Positions 36,006 to 49,639 are shown, numbered from the stretch's first letter. The stretch: DNA of 57,456 nt from Biscogniauxia marginata (GCA_022695795.1 MU404217.1:1-57456), one strand, 5' to 3'. Numbers and translations are program-made. Notes: generated from the sequence alone by a model not told the origin.

Positions 36006-36349
36006 AACATATTATATAAACGAGTAAATAAAATAAGCTTATAAATAAAATAGTTTTTTATATAAAATTAAGTTTTTTAAAAGTTTATAACTTTATACGT
36101 AAAAGTCGAAAATATCTTAAACTTTTCTTTTAATTATATAATTTAATTTAAAGTTAAATTAAAAAAAAACTAATATTAAAAAACACGAAAAAATACGTAA
36201 AAAAGTCTTTATGTTTTATTTTAATTTTAGTTTTTATTTGTTTTATTTTTATTTTTTTAATATTAATTTTTTTGATTTTACTTTTAATTAAATTATATAA
36301 TTATATAATTAAAGAAAAAGGTATAAAACTTTTCGAATTTTTACGTGTA
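36006..36349. mobile_element. MITE-A copy, right arm cut short
   Basis: The left tip ACATATTATATAAACGAG, the arm and the central block are present. The right arm breaks off after TTTACGTGTA where the small dispersed repeat (36352-36483) starts, so the right terminus is missing. Confidence 0.65.
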
Positions 36350-36351
36350 TT

Positions 36352-36483
36352 ATTAATACGAAACGATAAAAGGTATATAACGTTATATAAAGATTAAGTT
36401 TATAAAAAAGAGCCTTAATAAAGCTTTAAAAGCCAGGCTCTTTATTATTAATTTATCACCTTTTTTCACACCTTTATATATTT
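36352..36483. repeat. Small dispersed repeat, second copy
   Basis: Counterpart of 24374-24503 and less mutated. It contains a hairpin with GAGCC / GGCTC arms around CTTAATAAAGCTTTAAAAGC. It lies between two MITE copies. Confidence 0.65.
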
Positions 36484-36491
36484 ATATTAAT

Positions 36492-36934
36492 TAAATCGTG
36501 TCTTATAAGCGAGTAAGCCACACAAGCGAGTGGGCCACTTGATTTCTTATATAAAATCGACTTTTTAAAAAATTTATAACTTTACACGTAAAAATCGTAA
36601 AAATCTCGGACTTTTTTTTTAGTTATTAAATTATAAGGTTTAGTTAAAAGTAAAATAAATAAAAATAAAAGTGAAATATATAAAGAATTACGTAAAAAGG
36701 TTTATACGTTTTATTTTAATTTTAGTTTATACGTGTTTTCTTTTTACGTTTTTTAAAATTAATTTTTTCGATTTTATTTTTAATTAAACCGTATAATTAT
36801 ATAATTAATAAAAAAGGTTCGACATTTTTACGACCTTTACGCGCAAAGTTATAAATTTTTGAAAAAGTCGATTTTATATAGGAAATTAAGTGGCTTATTT
36901 GCTTGTGTGGCCTACTCGCTTATAAAACACGTTA
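36492..36934. mobile_element. Complete MITE-B
   Basis: Termini of type GTGTCTTATAAGCGAG and CTCGCTTATAAAACAC are inverted copies, continuing with GCCACACAAGCGAGTGG against its complement near 36895-36915. The arms extend about 160 bp, and the inner arm and centre match MITE-A, so A and B are sister subfamilies with different outer sequence. Confidence 0.8.
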
Positions 36935-37494
36935 TTTAATATAAAAATTATAAAAACTGTTTTATTTACTTATATAATTTACTTATTTATATAATACATA
37001 TTTTTAAATATATAAATTATATATTAATTTTAAAAAATAAGAAAATATAAGAATATTTAATAATTGAAATAAAAATATTTAACTTATTAATAATATTAAA
37101 CATAAAATTCTTTAATTAATTATCGTAAATATAAAACCCGAAATAATAAAACTTGAAAATAAAAATAAAAGGAAATTATTAATATAATAAATGAAATATA
37201 ATTTAATATTAATAAACGAAGTTTTTTAATAAAAACATAATTAAAGAAATATTAAAAATATTAAAAGAATTTTTTATTAAATAAATAATTTATATTTTTA
37301 AGAAAAAGGTATATTTTTAAATAATAAATAAAACTTTATAATATTTTTTAAAATGTTTAATTTTTTTTCGACTTTATTTATATTAACTTAATATTTTATA
37401 TTTAAATATATTTAATAAATATATTAAAAAACGTATTTTAAATTATAACTTATATAAATAAAAATTTAAAATATTATAAGAACTTTTAATTATA

Positions 37495-39887
37495 ATATAC
37501 CACATAAGCGAGTAAATAAAATAAGCTCGCGAACGAAATTTCATAATTATTATACTTTTAACTATTAAAAATTATTTATGCCGTATCGAAATTAATTAAT
37601 AATTATTATTATTCGAATTATTTTATTTAACTTTATATTTTAAAAATTAAATACCTTTTTTATATTAAATATTCGATTTTTAAAGCGTAATTTATATTAC
37701 TTAATTTATTATATTTTTAAGTTAAAACTTTTTAAAATTAAAACAAAAAATAAATAATAAATAAAATTAATTATAATTCCTCGAAATTTAAATTATTAAA
37801 TATCTTTTTATTTATTATATAAATATTATTAAATATATTTTTATTCGTTATATAAATACGCGTATTATAATTAAATTAATTATATATATTTTATCGTTTT
37901 TGCTTAATTATTACCCTTTTTCGAAGCCCCCCCTTTTTATTATTAATTATAATACTATTTTTTTTAATTTATAAAGTTACTTCTTTTTTATATTAAATAA
38001 TCCTTTTATTTATAATTACTTATTTTTAGTTTTATATCATTTATTAAAAATGTAATTTATTTCTCGAAAACGAGTAGTTTTATTTCATAATAAAAATATT
38101 TTATATATTAATATTAAAATAATTTTTATAAGTTAATTATAAATATTTATAATATTTATAATATAATTAAATTATAAAAATATTTCGCGAGTTATTATAA
38201 ATATTTTAACTTTTTAAGATACTTAATTTATATCGAAGTTAAAAAAAAGATATATACGTTTTTTATATAAAAAGTAATATAATAATAATTTTTTTAAATT
38301 AAAAAAATAATTTAATTACGCGAAATTTAATTTATATATTTAAAATAATTATTATAATAATAAATATTTTTATAACGTAATAATAATATCGTTTTATTAA
38401 GTTTTTTAAATAATTATTATATATCTTTTTTAAAATATTAAAATATTAAAATATATAAAATCGAGAAATTATAATTTACATAACAAATAATTAAATATAT
38501 AAAATATAATAATATTAAGTTTTTTATAATATTTTTTAAATTTTATAAAATTAATAAACGTTTAAAACTTTATATTTAATTTTTAATATAAAAATTAAAA
38601 TGCTTTATAAATTTTATATTAAACTTATTTATTATTTAATTATTATTTAATATTTTAATTTTACTTTTTAATAATAATAAATTATCGCGATATTATAAAA
38701 TTAAATACTTTTTTAATTAATATAATAAATAATAATTTAAATAATTATAACTTATTTTTGATTTTTATTAAGTTTATTAAAATTGTTTATATCGTTTTAT
38801 ATTTATTATTATTATATTAATTTAAATAATTATTTTAATTATAAATTTTATGTCTTATAATCGTTTTATATATTAATTTAAATCATTTTCGATATGTATT
38901 TAAATTTTCATATAAAGCTTTTTAGTAATTAATTCGTTTATTTAAACGTGTTTATAATGATTTTTATTACTATATAAAATTAAAAATTTAATTTTTTTAA
39001 CGCGCTTTAAATCGCGTTCATGTAATAAGAAGTTTATTATCATAATAACATAATTTAAACGAGAAAAAAATAACTAATTATTTAAATTAATAATATGTTA
39101 AATAATTATTATTTTTTCGTAAAACGTAAATTTTCGAGTATTTAATTTTATAATTAATTATGTAAATATATTATTATTTCGCTTTTATAATATTATATAA
39201 AAAACATTATAAAATATTATTAATTTATAATAACTTATTTTTAAATAATATCGTTTATATTTAATTATATAAATTATTTGAGTTTTTATTAATATTATTA
39301 GTTTTTAAAATAAATTAATTAATATTTTTAAAAAAAAACATATAAATATAATTTTACATGTTTTAATAATAATAAAAAGTATATTATTTATAAATTAATT
39401 AACTTAAATTACGCGTTAAAAAACCGAATATTTAATATAAAAAAAGTATTTAATTTTTAAAATATAAAACTAAAAAAGACAATTCGAATAATAATAATTA
39501 TTAATTATAAAAGTTATAAAAATTAACTTACTCGTTTATATGACTTACTCGCTTATAAGACACGTTAATTCAAGTTTTAAATTAAATTAATCTAAGAAAA
39601 TCTAAAAAAATAAAAATTAAATATATAGTTATAGTTTTACGCGTTTTAAAAATAATAATAAATATATTAATTCTTAATTAAGTAATATAAATTACGTTTT
39701 AAAAAACCGAATACTTAATATAAAAAAGGTATTCGGTTTTTAAAGTATAAAGTTAAATAAAACGATTTAAATAATAGTAATTATTAATTAATTTCGATAT
39801 GACGTAAATGATTTTTAATAATTAAAAATGTAATAATTATAAAATTTCGTTTGTGAGCTTGTTTTGTTTACTCGTTTATATGGTACG
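37495..39887. mobile_element. Long-TIR DNA element (family C), 2393 bp
   Basis: The termini ATATACCACATAAGCGAG and CGTTTATATGGTACGT are inverted copies flanked by TA (37493-37494 and 39888-39889). The arms match over at least 230 bp, including the hairpin AACCGAATAC...GTATTCGGTT (near 39705-39745). The interior is RIP-degraded, with no transposase frame, and contains another element end near 39550 (CTTATAAGACACGT), suggesting nesting. The outer roughly 45 bp are shared with MITE-A. Confidence 0.65.
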
Positions 39888-41157
39888 TTAATAATATTAA
39901 TAAAAATAAGATATAACTTAATAATAAATTTTAAAATAATATAAAGTTATAAATTAATGAATTTAAAATCTTGAATAAATAAAACGAAGTTTTATATATA
40001 CGTAAAATAAACTTAAACAAGAAACAAATTTTATTATTTATTAATTTAATGGTTTTATAATATATTTATTTTAAAAATATATTATTAAAGATTATAAATA
40101 TATAAATATTAATCTATAATTTAATAATTTAAAAATATGAAAATAAATAATAAGTCTTTAACTTTTAAGGTGGCTAATATATAATATAATTAATTAAGAT
40201 TTTAAGAAATCTCGTAATAATTATTAAGTTTTTAAATAACAAAATTGGGTTTTAAAAATAGCTTTTTCGAAAAGAATAATTAAAATTAGCTTGAAAAAAG
40301 AAAACTTAATAAAAAAACTAAAAAATATATAAAATATAAAGAAAAAATTAAATATTATTTAATAATATTAAGAAACTTAATCTAGATTTAATTAAAAATA
40401 AGGAATTAGAAAAGGAAACTAAAAAACAATGTTTAAAATAATATTAATTAAAAAATTAAAAAAAGATATTAAATTTTTTAATATTATTTAATTACTCAAA
40501 ATAAAGAATTAATTATAATATATTAAGTTATAAATAAAAAGTAATAAATAATTATAAGTTTCATTTTATAAGTTACTTATTTATAAATTAATTTAAATTA
40601 AACTATAAAAAAGATTCTCAAATTAATAAGCTTTAAAAGATAAAAATTCTTAAATTAATAATTTTTAAAACGAAAGATTTTTAAATTATTAAGTTTAAAA
40701 AATATTTTAAAATAAATAAGCTTAAATGAGAAAGAAGCTCTTTAATTAACTTAAACTTATTAATATAAGATTTATTTTTAAGTAAAATAAAAAGAAAATA
40801 ATTAATTAAAAAACTAAAGAGATTATTATAAATAAAAAATAAATATATAATCTTTTTAAATTTAATAGTATTATTAAATTAAAAAAACATAACTAAATCA
40901 TAAATTTAAAACAAAAATTAAATCTTTTAATAAACATTATAAAAAGACTTTTAAATTGCTTTTTTTAAATAAGATTCTCGAATCGTGACTTTTAAAAAGT
41001 ATAAAAATAAGTAAATTAACGTTTTTAAAATATAAAAATAATGGAATTATTAGGTTAATAAAATAAAATTAAAACGATAAAAGTATAATAAATTTAATAA
41101 ACAAGTTAATTAATAATAAAAAGTTTAATAATTAAAATTTAATAATTAAAAATTTAA
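39888..41157. other. AT-rich RIP-degraded DNA
   Basis: No gene or element recognised. Composition is strongly A-rich on this strand. The last five bases, TTTAA, are the target duplication of the next element. Confidence 0.55.
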
Positions 41158-41622
41158 TGTAACGAACCTCCTTATGTGTTCCTAGTCAATTGACTTCACA
41201 GGTAAGTACGTACTAGGTTTTCTTGGTTTAAAGGTAATAATGAATTAAGATTGGTTTAAGTAATTTATAATGTTTGTTCGTTAAAGAGGTTTCAAGGTAC
41301 TTTCACTATAATATTAAAAAGTAACTATAGTCTTAAATTAATAGCTAAGGAATTAAAATGAATAACTAAATACATAAGAAATTCTAATTTATTTATATTT
41401 TATTCTTTACCGGGGGTTATACTTATATTCTTTTAAATTCTTAGGAGAACAACTAAGAATCTTGGCATTCTCCTAAATTCTCAAGAGAACAACTAAGAAT
41501 CTTGATATTCTCCTAAATTCTCAAGAGAATAACTAAGAATCTTAGTATTCTCCCTTTTAAGGTCATGTGACCTTAAATTATATAATCACCTTAATTCTTT
41601 TTACTCTTATTAAGTCGTAACA
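41158..41622 (-). repeat. 3' LTR of third element, with expanded minisatellite
   Basis: 465 bp, from TGTAACGAACC to GTCGTAACA. It is 80 bp longer than the partner at 48182-48566 because a 40-bp unit is present three times instead of once. CCATTTAAAGAGGAAATATGG-type purine sequence on the coding strand, just inside, is a plausible polypurine tract. Confidence 0.93.
41440..41561. repeat. 40-bp minisatellite inside the LTR, 3 copies
   Basis: Three successive units contain AACTAAGAATCTT and end in ATTCTCC, separated by TAAATTCTCAAGAGAA. The sister LTR has a single unit near 48465-48497. Each unit has an inverted GGAGAA / TTCTCC pair that could fold. Confidence 0.9.
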
Positions 41623-44600
41623 CCATATTTCCTCTTTAAATGGTTTTATTCTTAAAACTTTTTTTCTTAGTAACTTTTTATTTTAATTATATTATTTTAT
41701 CATGTTATTAAAAATATGCGAATAAGTTTAAAAAAAAAGAATTCCTTCAAATATTAATACGAACTAGTCGCTATTATTAATCAATTTAGATATATAATTA
41801 TACCTTGTACTCGTTATTTTAAAAAGGGTTTATTATATAAGATATTAAAAAATCGGAAAAAATATCAGAATTATAACGAGATTAATGCCACCTCTTGTAA
41901 CGGCAATCACGTTTCTTTAAAATCTCTTTAAAACATTTAAAAAGAAAAACTTAAAATAAATCGAGAAAAACGGGTAACCGTTTAACAACTTTAGGAATTA
42001 TCAAGTAAAATTACGCGGTTAAATCATTAATTTAAATAATTACGTAAATATAAGGTTTAATTTATTTAACGCGAACTTTAAAACCTAAATAAGTTAAAAA
42101 ATTAAAAACGTATTAAGGCGAAATAAAAGCGTTTTTAAGCTAAATAGTAATTTTTAATCGAATAAGTTAAGGTTACTTTCGAGGCCATTCCCTTTTTTAA
42201 CTAGTTATAACTGGATTACGACTTAGGTCCTCGGATCCCCTTAAACAATCTAGGTTTTAACGGTAAAAATTCTCAAGTTTAACCGTTAAATTATTTAAAT
42301 GTTTAAGTGGTTCTTAAATGTTCTTCTTTAGTAAGTAACTTTTTTATTTAATAAAATATTGTAATTAACCTTTAACTCGTTTTAAGTTTAATATTCTTTT
42401 TATTTCGTACTTATTAGGGTTTTCCTTAAATTTTAATTGGTTTTTTAGTATAACGTTATTTAATACTAGTTTTAAAAATAAAACATAGAATATAAACAAT
42501 ATTTTAAATCTTTTTAATAACGCTAATTTATAATTAACTTTCGAAATAACTTCTTTAATTTTATATAGTCTTAATTTCTTGAATTTAAGTTTTTTACTAA
42601 GTCGTTTTATTTTAATTTAAGGTATTTGAACGTTATACCTTGTTATTAACGAAGCAAATAAACTATATCTCCTCTCTTAAGAATTAGTCCTTTAATTCTT
42701 TTTTTATTATAATACTTTGTCATTTTGTCTTAAATAAATAATAATTCTTTTTATAGCCGTTATTATATTACTTAAACCTTTTTAAATAGTACTTTTGCTC
42801 TTGGGGCCTTTATTTCGACTTTTAGTGTTTCCGTGAGTTCGATTAATTGTTTTTTGATTTCCGCTTGCTACCTGTATATTGCCTCGTGTGGTGACATCTT
42901 TATGTTCTTGTTAACCGAAGTATTATATGTTATTTGGGTTATTAGTAATAATTTTACTTAGTTGTTTATTTCCTAGTTAATATAGCTTCGTAAATATTAT
43001 TTTATTATTTAGTTTAGTTTTTTTGTTTATTTGTTTATTTAAGAATAATACGTTATAAATAACTTTTATTTAACTTTTATTCGTTTTATTAGGTTTATTT
43101 AAAATTTTAAAGTAAATAGTTTGTTTTTATTTAAAATAATACATTTCGGTAATTTATATTTATTAACATATTCTCTTAAGAATTTAAAAGCTAGTTATTT
43201 TGTTATACTTAATTCGTTAAATAGTAAGAAGTAGGTATATTTTGTGAGTTTATTAACGATTATTTATATGTTATTATAAGGTACTTCTATAATAAGATTT
43301 TTTAATTTTAAGAGTTTTACTACGAAATCCTATGTAATTATATATCACGCTTTGTTAAGTATCTAGGTTAATTATAGTAATTCGTATGGTTTATATCGTG
43401 ATGTTTTAGCTTTATTATAAATGTTATAATTCTTTATAATTCTTTTAATTATTTATCGTATTCCTAAAAAGTCGAATTCTTTTTAAAGTCGTTTTATTGT
43501 TTTGAAAATTCCTTGGTAGCCGTGTAGAGAATGTTTATAAAATTCTTTAACGAATTCGTTTTGTACTTATTTTAATACATATACCTTTTCTTTATATAAG
43601 AAAAGTTCGTCGTTAAATCTTTATTAAGATTATAATTGTTTTTCTTTTTAATTGTAATTTTCCTTGAAACGTTATTTCTAGTTTTTTATATTAATTCACA
43701 TGTAAATTAATATAATTAATTTGTCATTTTGTTATTTAAATATTTAGATATCTCTTTTATTGATTTTTGATTTATAATCTCCCTTTTTACTAAGAAGATT
43801 TATTTAGATATTTTCTTTTTTTTTAATGTGTTAAATTTTAAAATTGAATTTAAATAGGAAAATCATTTAACGCTTATATTTTTGATTAAGCGTTTATATT
43901 GTTATAAATTATGTAAGGTTTTTATGGTTTAAATATATATCGATAAATTCTTTAGTTCCGTTAAGTTATGGTTCTTATTTTTTTAATGCTTTGATAATTA
44001 TTAATAGTTCCTTGTTATAGATTTAATAGTTTAATTTAACATTATGTAATGCTTTAAATAAGTACGCGACTAGATACTATTTCTCATTGTTTTTTAGTTA
44101 CTTTAAAATTGCTTTAATGGCGAAATTTAAAGTGTTTATCTTTAATCGTTTCTTTTTATTTTCGTTTAAAAGTTTATATATAACCTTATTAGTTATAACT
44201 TCTTTTAATTACTAAAAAGCCTCTCTTGTTTTCGCTAAAGTAGTTAGTTCTATTAATAGTTTAACGATACGCCTGAAATCTTTAATGAGTTATTTAATGT
44301 AATTAACAAAGCCAAGAAATACGCGTATGTTTATAACACTCTTAAGTTCTAATTAATCCTTAATTGTTGTTATTTTCCCTTTTTAAATGCGGATTTCTCT
44401 TAAACTTATTATAAATCCTAGATAATTTAGTTTTTTGACATGTTATTTATTTTTAGTTAAATAAATAAGTAGGTTTACTTTTTCTAAGGCTTTTAATATT
44501 TATTCTATATATTTTTTATGTTTTTTCTCGCTTTTTAAATAAATTAATATATCGTTTAAATAAACGAATATAAATTTATTTAAAAACTTGCAAAGGATCG

Positions 44601-47600
44601 TTATAATTATATATTAAAATGTAGCAAGTGCGTTAGTAAGTCCAAATGGCATAACCTTATATTTATAGTGTTTATATATCGTTCGAAATGCGATATATTA
44701 TTCGTGTTTTTTAGCCATTCTAATTATATAATATTTATCGCGAAGGTTTAATACTATAAAGATTTAAGCTTTGTTAATTTATTTTTTTATGAGTTTTATT
44801 AATAATAACGAGTATTTGTTTTTCTTGGTTATTTTATTGAAGTGTTAGTAGTCGATTACTCGTCGCTATATTAGGTTTCCTTTTTTATTAATATGTTACT
44901 TTCCGTTTTTATCGATTTTAAGTATTATAATTACTAGGTATTTTAACGAGGACTTTAATTCTTAAATATATTTTTTATTAAAATCCTTTTAAATTCTTTT
45001 TTATAATGTTTTTTATTTTTCTTGATTTATAAGATATATTAAAAATAGTTTTAGTTATTTTCTTTCTTTAAAATAAATTTAATAATCTTATTAATTATGT
45101 TTTAATAATTCTTTTTTTGTTTTATCTTTAATAATTTATAGAAACGAAGGTACTCGCGTGGTACTCTTTTCGTTAAATTTTTAAGTTTAGTTACTTAAAT
45201 TATATAAGCGATATATTTCGTTTTTATATTTATTTCTCTAGAGTTATTTGCGGTATTTATTTCGTAACTCGTAATGGTTAATTCTTCTTGTTTTTGATTT
45301 TAATAAAACGTGTTTATCTCGAAATTTATTTGTAAATTGCTTTTTTTAAGTTAATTTATTTTTAATATTATGTCGTGACTTGATATATATATAATATTAA
45401 AAATAACTTACTCGAGATGTTTTTAAATAGTTACCGAGAAAGGGATTATTTCTTTTAGTACTTTGTTATTCTTGTAACTAGATATATATTCTTCGAAGTT
45501 CTGTAATTAGTATAAATTTTATTTATATATTTATAATATTTTGTTTTTTAAGTTATTTTAGTTAAAATATAGCTTTTATTTATTTTTAAGTTTATAAGGG
45601 CTTTATATTTCTTTTTATTATACTTAATTTTAATTATAATAATATTATTAAGTCCTAATTAAACTTTATATAAAGACTTGTTATTTATGGCTTCTCGCTG
45701 CCTTACTAGCGAGAGCCTTTACTGTTTTTTGGTTTTCCACGCCTTTTCTCTTTTAAGTTTCTTTAAGTTGTTATAACCCGGATGTCCTTCTATTTTTGGG
45801 CTTTTATAAAAGCGTATTTCTAGTAATTATTATTTAAATAGTTTTTTTAATTATCTTTTACGTAATAAGGAGTAAGAAGTTTGTTTTTTATATAAAACTT
45901 TATATATTAAAACTTTAATTCTTTTTCGAGGGCTTTTTTGTAATTTAAATTTGTTTTTTATTAACTTGAAATTTCTTAAGGTTTTAAATTATTTTTAAAT
46001 AAAGTGTATAATCCTTAAGTTCGTTTATTAAAAGTAATTCAATGTTTCTTTATAAGTTTATATTAATTTTTAAAAACTTTCCCTTTTTTTTGAGGTATGT
46101 TTTAATAATTCGTTTATAGCTTAATTTAATTATATATATTTTTATTTATTACTTTATTAAGTGCTTTCTTATTAAGCTAAATAAATTAATGTTATACTTA
46201 GCTCGTTTTTCGAGTCATTATAGAAAATATAATCCCTTTTATAATTCTTATAATTCGTTTTTAATTTTGTCTTTTTCGAAACCCGCTTCAAGTAAGTTAT
46301 GTATATTGCATAGTACCGAGATGTAATATATATAACTTTTAGTAATTGTTTCGTTATTTCTTTCGGAACTCGAGTAAAGATAATATGCTTTAAGGTAATG
46401 TGGCTATCGTGAGACGTTATTATAAATATATTTATTTTCTTCCGTGTTATCGCTTTCTGGTTTTTAAGGATAATAACCGGCTTTATTCTTAGAACTTTTA
46501 TGTATTTAATAAGCGTTATTAATATAAAAGCTTTAATATAACGATGTATATTCTCTTAAGTTTTAATGAATATCGCAGTTATTATCTATATAAAACCTTT
46601 AATTTAGGTTGTTATATTGGCTTTTTCTTTAGTGGGGTTTACATTTATCGTTATTATAATGGCTTTAATGTAATTTATTATGGTTTAACTTAATTCCTAA
46701 GTTATATTTTAATTTATAGTTATTATATTTATATGGTAATTCGTTTTTATTATATCCTTATTTGGCTTATTTTAGTGTAAAATATCCTAAGTATAAATAG
46801 TTATTTTTTAAATAGTTTTTGCGGTTAACTTAATAATATTTATAAATTTCTTTTATAAAGACCTCTTCGTTTTTCTTTATTTTAATAATAGTAATAATAA
46901 ATACTTAATTTACCTTTTTATTATTTTCGAAATGAACTTTTGCTTTAAAAGTTCTTTTCTCAAGTTAAGGAATCCCTCTTATTCTTAGTTCCTATTTCTT
47001 AAGACTTTAATACTCGTTTTTATAATGTCTTTTCTTTTTATAATTAAAATATTTAATAGTTAACTTATCTCGTTTTTTTTGCTTTTTTTAAGTAACGTTA
47101 ATTTTAATGGGGTTTAACTTGGTTTTAATGCCTTTCTTAGTTCCGGTACCGCTTTTATGATTTCCTCTTTTTAGTTAATCGTTATTTTTTCGTTATATCG
47201 TCTTTTTCTTTTTAAGGTACCGTTCAAAGTTTTTATTATTATAACATAGTTATTAAACTTTCTTAAGTTCCTTTTTTTATATAGGTTTATTTTATATAGT
47301 TTATTTTTTATATGGTTTTTTAGTTTTTAATAAAATAAATAATATAAGCTCTTAATAAATAGTTATAACTAGTTTACGAGTTTCTTAAACTTAATAACGT
47401 AATTTAAAGCCTTTTTATCTTGTTGTAATTTGTAAAGTCGAGTTTCGGCTTATTACTTAAGGATTAAATTACTAAATATAGATCTAAGTTGTTTTTTAAA
47501 TTCCTTATAATCTTTAAAGACTTTTTTTGTGTTTTCTTAGGCGTTTAATCCGTTTTCTAGATGATTTTTTAACACTAGTTAAAACCAGGTTAAGGCGGTT

Positions 47601-48181
47601 TTAACGAGGAGCTAGGATATCGTGAAAACGTTTTGTTTTTTAGTAATAACCGTTTCGTGATAGAACCATAAATAGGTTCCGGCTTAAATTAGAATTCCTT
47701 TTAAATCACTTAACCTATTATATTTGCTAGGTATAATTAATTTAAAGCCTTTTATATCGGGGGTTATTATATTGTTTTCGTCGTTTAAGTTATTAGAGTC
47801 GTTATCGTTTAAAGGTAGTTTCGGTTGTTTATCTTTAAGAGATAAGGGTTATTTTGCTTATTTGTTTTCTTTTTTAAGTGTTTTTTCTTTTTCCTCTTTT
47901 TCTTCTTTAAATAATTCTTTTTATTAAGCTTTCGAAGTATCCTTTTATAGCTCTTTTTTAGCTATAATTATAATTAATTTTTATATTAATTCTTTTAAAT
48001 CATTTTGTTATATCGTAAAAGAATTTAAAGCTTTCGTTTAAAAGCTTGTTAACTATTATTTTCTTACTTGTTTCTTTTTTTGTTACTCTTTAGTTTTAAG
48101 GGGTATGCTTATCTTGAGACGGTTTAACCGAAAGTTTTTTTTTTAAATTAATGTTAAGTATTAATTAAGGAGTTATTAAAA
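41623..48181 (-). pseudogene. gag-pol relic of third Ty3/gypsy element
   Basis: Minus-strand order: gag (with the segment near 47590, complementary to TTAACCTGGTTTTAAC), zinc-knuckle region, protease near 45610 (Asn at the catalytic Asp position), reverse transcriptase motif YLND near 44550-44570, RNase H, integrase and chromodomain relic near 42230-42370. Many in-frame stops. A plus-strand frame at 47724-47927 is antisense to gag and not a gene. The copy is useful for comparison because it is the least mutated of the three. Confidence 0.85.
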
Positions 48182-48566
48182 TGTAACGAACCTCCTTATA
48201 TGTTCCTAGTCAGCTAACTTTATAAGTAAGTACGTATTAAGTTTTTTTAGTTTAAAGGTAATAATAAATTAAAATTGGTTTAAGTAATTTATAATGTTTA
48301 TTCGTTAAAGAGATTTCAAGGTACTTTTATTATAGTATTAAAAAGTGATTATAGTTTTAGATTAATAACTAAGGAATTAAAATAAATAACTAAATATATA
48401 GGAAATTCTAATTTACTTATATTTTATTCTTTACCGGGGGTTATATCTATATTCTCCCAAATTCTTAGGAGAACAACTGAGAATCTTGGCATTCTCCCTT
48501 CTTGGGTCATGTGACCTTAAATCACATGACCACCTTAATTCCTTTTACCCTTGTTGGATCGTAACA
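48182..48566 (-). repeat. 5' LTR of third element
   Basis: 385 bp, TGTAACGAACC to GATCGTAACA, with one minisatellite unit and the palindrome-like GGTCATGTGACC near 48505. The canonical ends and TTTAA duplication are intact. Confidence 0.93.
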
Positions 48567-49380
48567 TTTAATAAGTTTAAAAAAAGCAAAAAATAATATT
48601 ATTAAAAAAGTATATTAAAAGTTTTTAAAAATGATTTATATTTATAATTAAGTTTTATTTAAGTTTTATTAATAATAGTATTATTATTAAAACTTTTTGA
48701 ATTTATATAAAGTTTAATAAACTTACAAAATCAAATTATTTAAAAAACACGAATTATAATACTTTAAATTATAAAATTTACTTGTAAAATGAGAAAAATA
48801 ACAAAACGAGAAACTTATATAATAGTTAAATTTTCAAGTCGTAAAATAATATAACCTTTAAAATATTTTTAAAAAATAAATAAAGAAATAACTAAAGAAT
48901 AAGTAATATAAATAAGTTAAAATTTAATAAAAATAACAAAAATAACAAAAGATTTTTATAAAAATATAGAATTATATTATCGTTATTTTTAAAATTATTA
49001 TAAGTAAAAAATAAATTAAACACTTTAAATTTACAAAGAAATAAATTCTTAATTATATTAATAATTTAATTATTTCGATTTCTTTTAAAATCTTAAAATG
49101 GATTAACTATATAAAGAAGATACATGTTATTTTAAAAATTTAGCTTTAATTTAAATTTCGTTATTATAAATAGTTTATAAATAAATTATTCCTTTTATAA
49201 CCACCTTTTTTTAGTTTAATAACTAATAAAGCATTTATAATAAAATAATAGTTTCTTCGAAACTTGTTATATATATAATTACTTATTATATATATATAAT
49301 ACGGTATTATATATATTATACGTTAGTGGTATTATATAAAATCGATTTTCAACGCATACTAAAATAAACAACCTACATAC
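48567..49380. other. AT-rich RIP-degraded DNA
   Basis: No gene. About 49137-49250 is the RIP-degraded counterpart of 17050-17165 in island 1 (AAATTTAGCTTTAATTTAAA against AAATTTAGCCTTAGTTTAGA). Confidence 0.55.
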
Positions 49381-49639
49381 AACCTCTTTTATTCTTGGTT
49401 GAGAATCTTGCTCCGCAGACTTATTGCGACACGTGACCCAAGGTTTCGTGACCTCTGAAACTAATCGTTTCGATCGGTTTGTTTAGTTACTGACCGAACT
49501 GAACAAATATCTATATAAACACACTCATTTTCCTATATAGATTTCCCAGCCAGTGATCAATCCAAGCATACGCTCTTGTATAAAGAGAACTCCCATAAAC
49601 ATGTGACCGCTGAAGCCCACGAAACCTGTCGAACATAAA

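Larger units (their letters stand above)
41158..48566 (-). mobile_element. Third full-length Ty3/gypsy chromovirus element
   Basis: 7409 bp with LTRs at 41158-41622 and 48182-48566, flanked by the exact duplication TTTAA (41153-41157 and 48567-48571). The coding strand is minus and the internal region is collinear with the outer element at 731-7880. It keeps more TpG/CpA than the other two copies, so it is younger or less RIP-affected, but stops are still frequent. Both LTR ends keep the canonical TG...CA. Confidence 0.94.

Noticed and set aside
47724..47927. 67-residue plus-strand frame
   Set aside because: It lies antisense to the gag relic of the third gypsy element; Phe/Ser/Leu-rich from T-rich strand composition.
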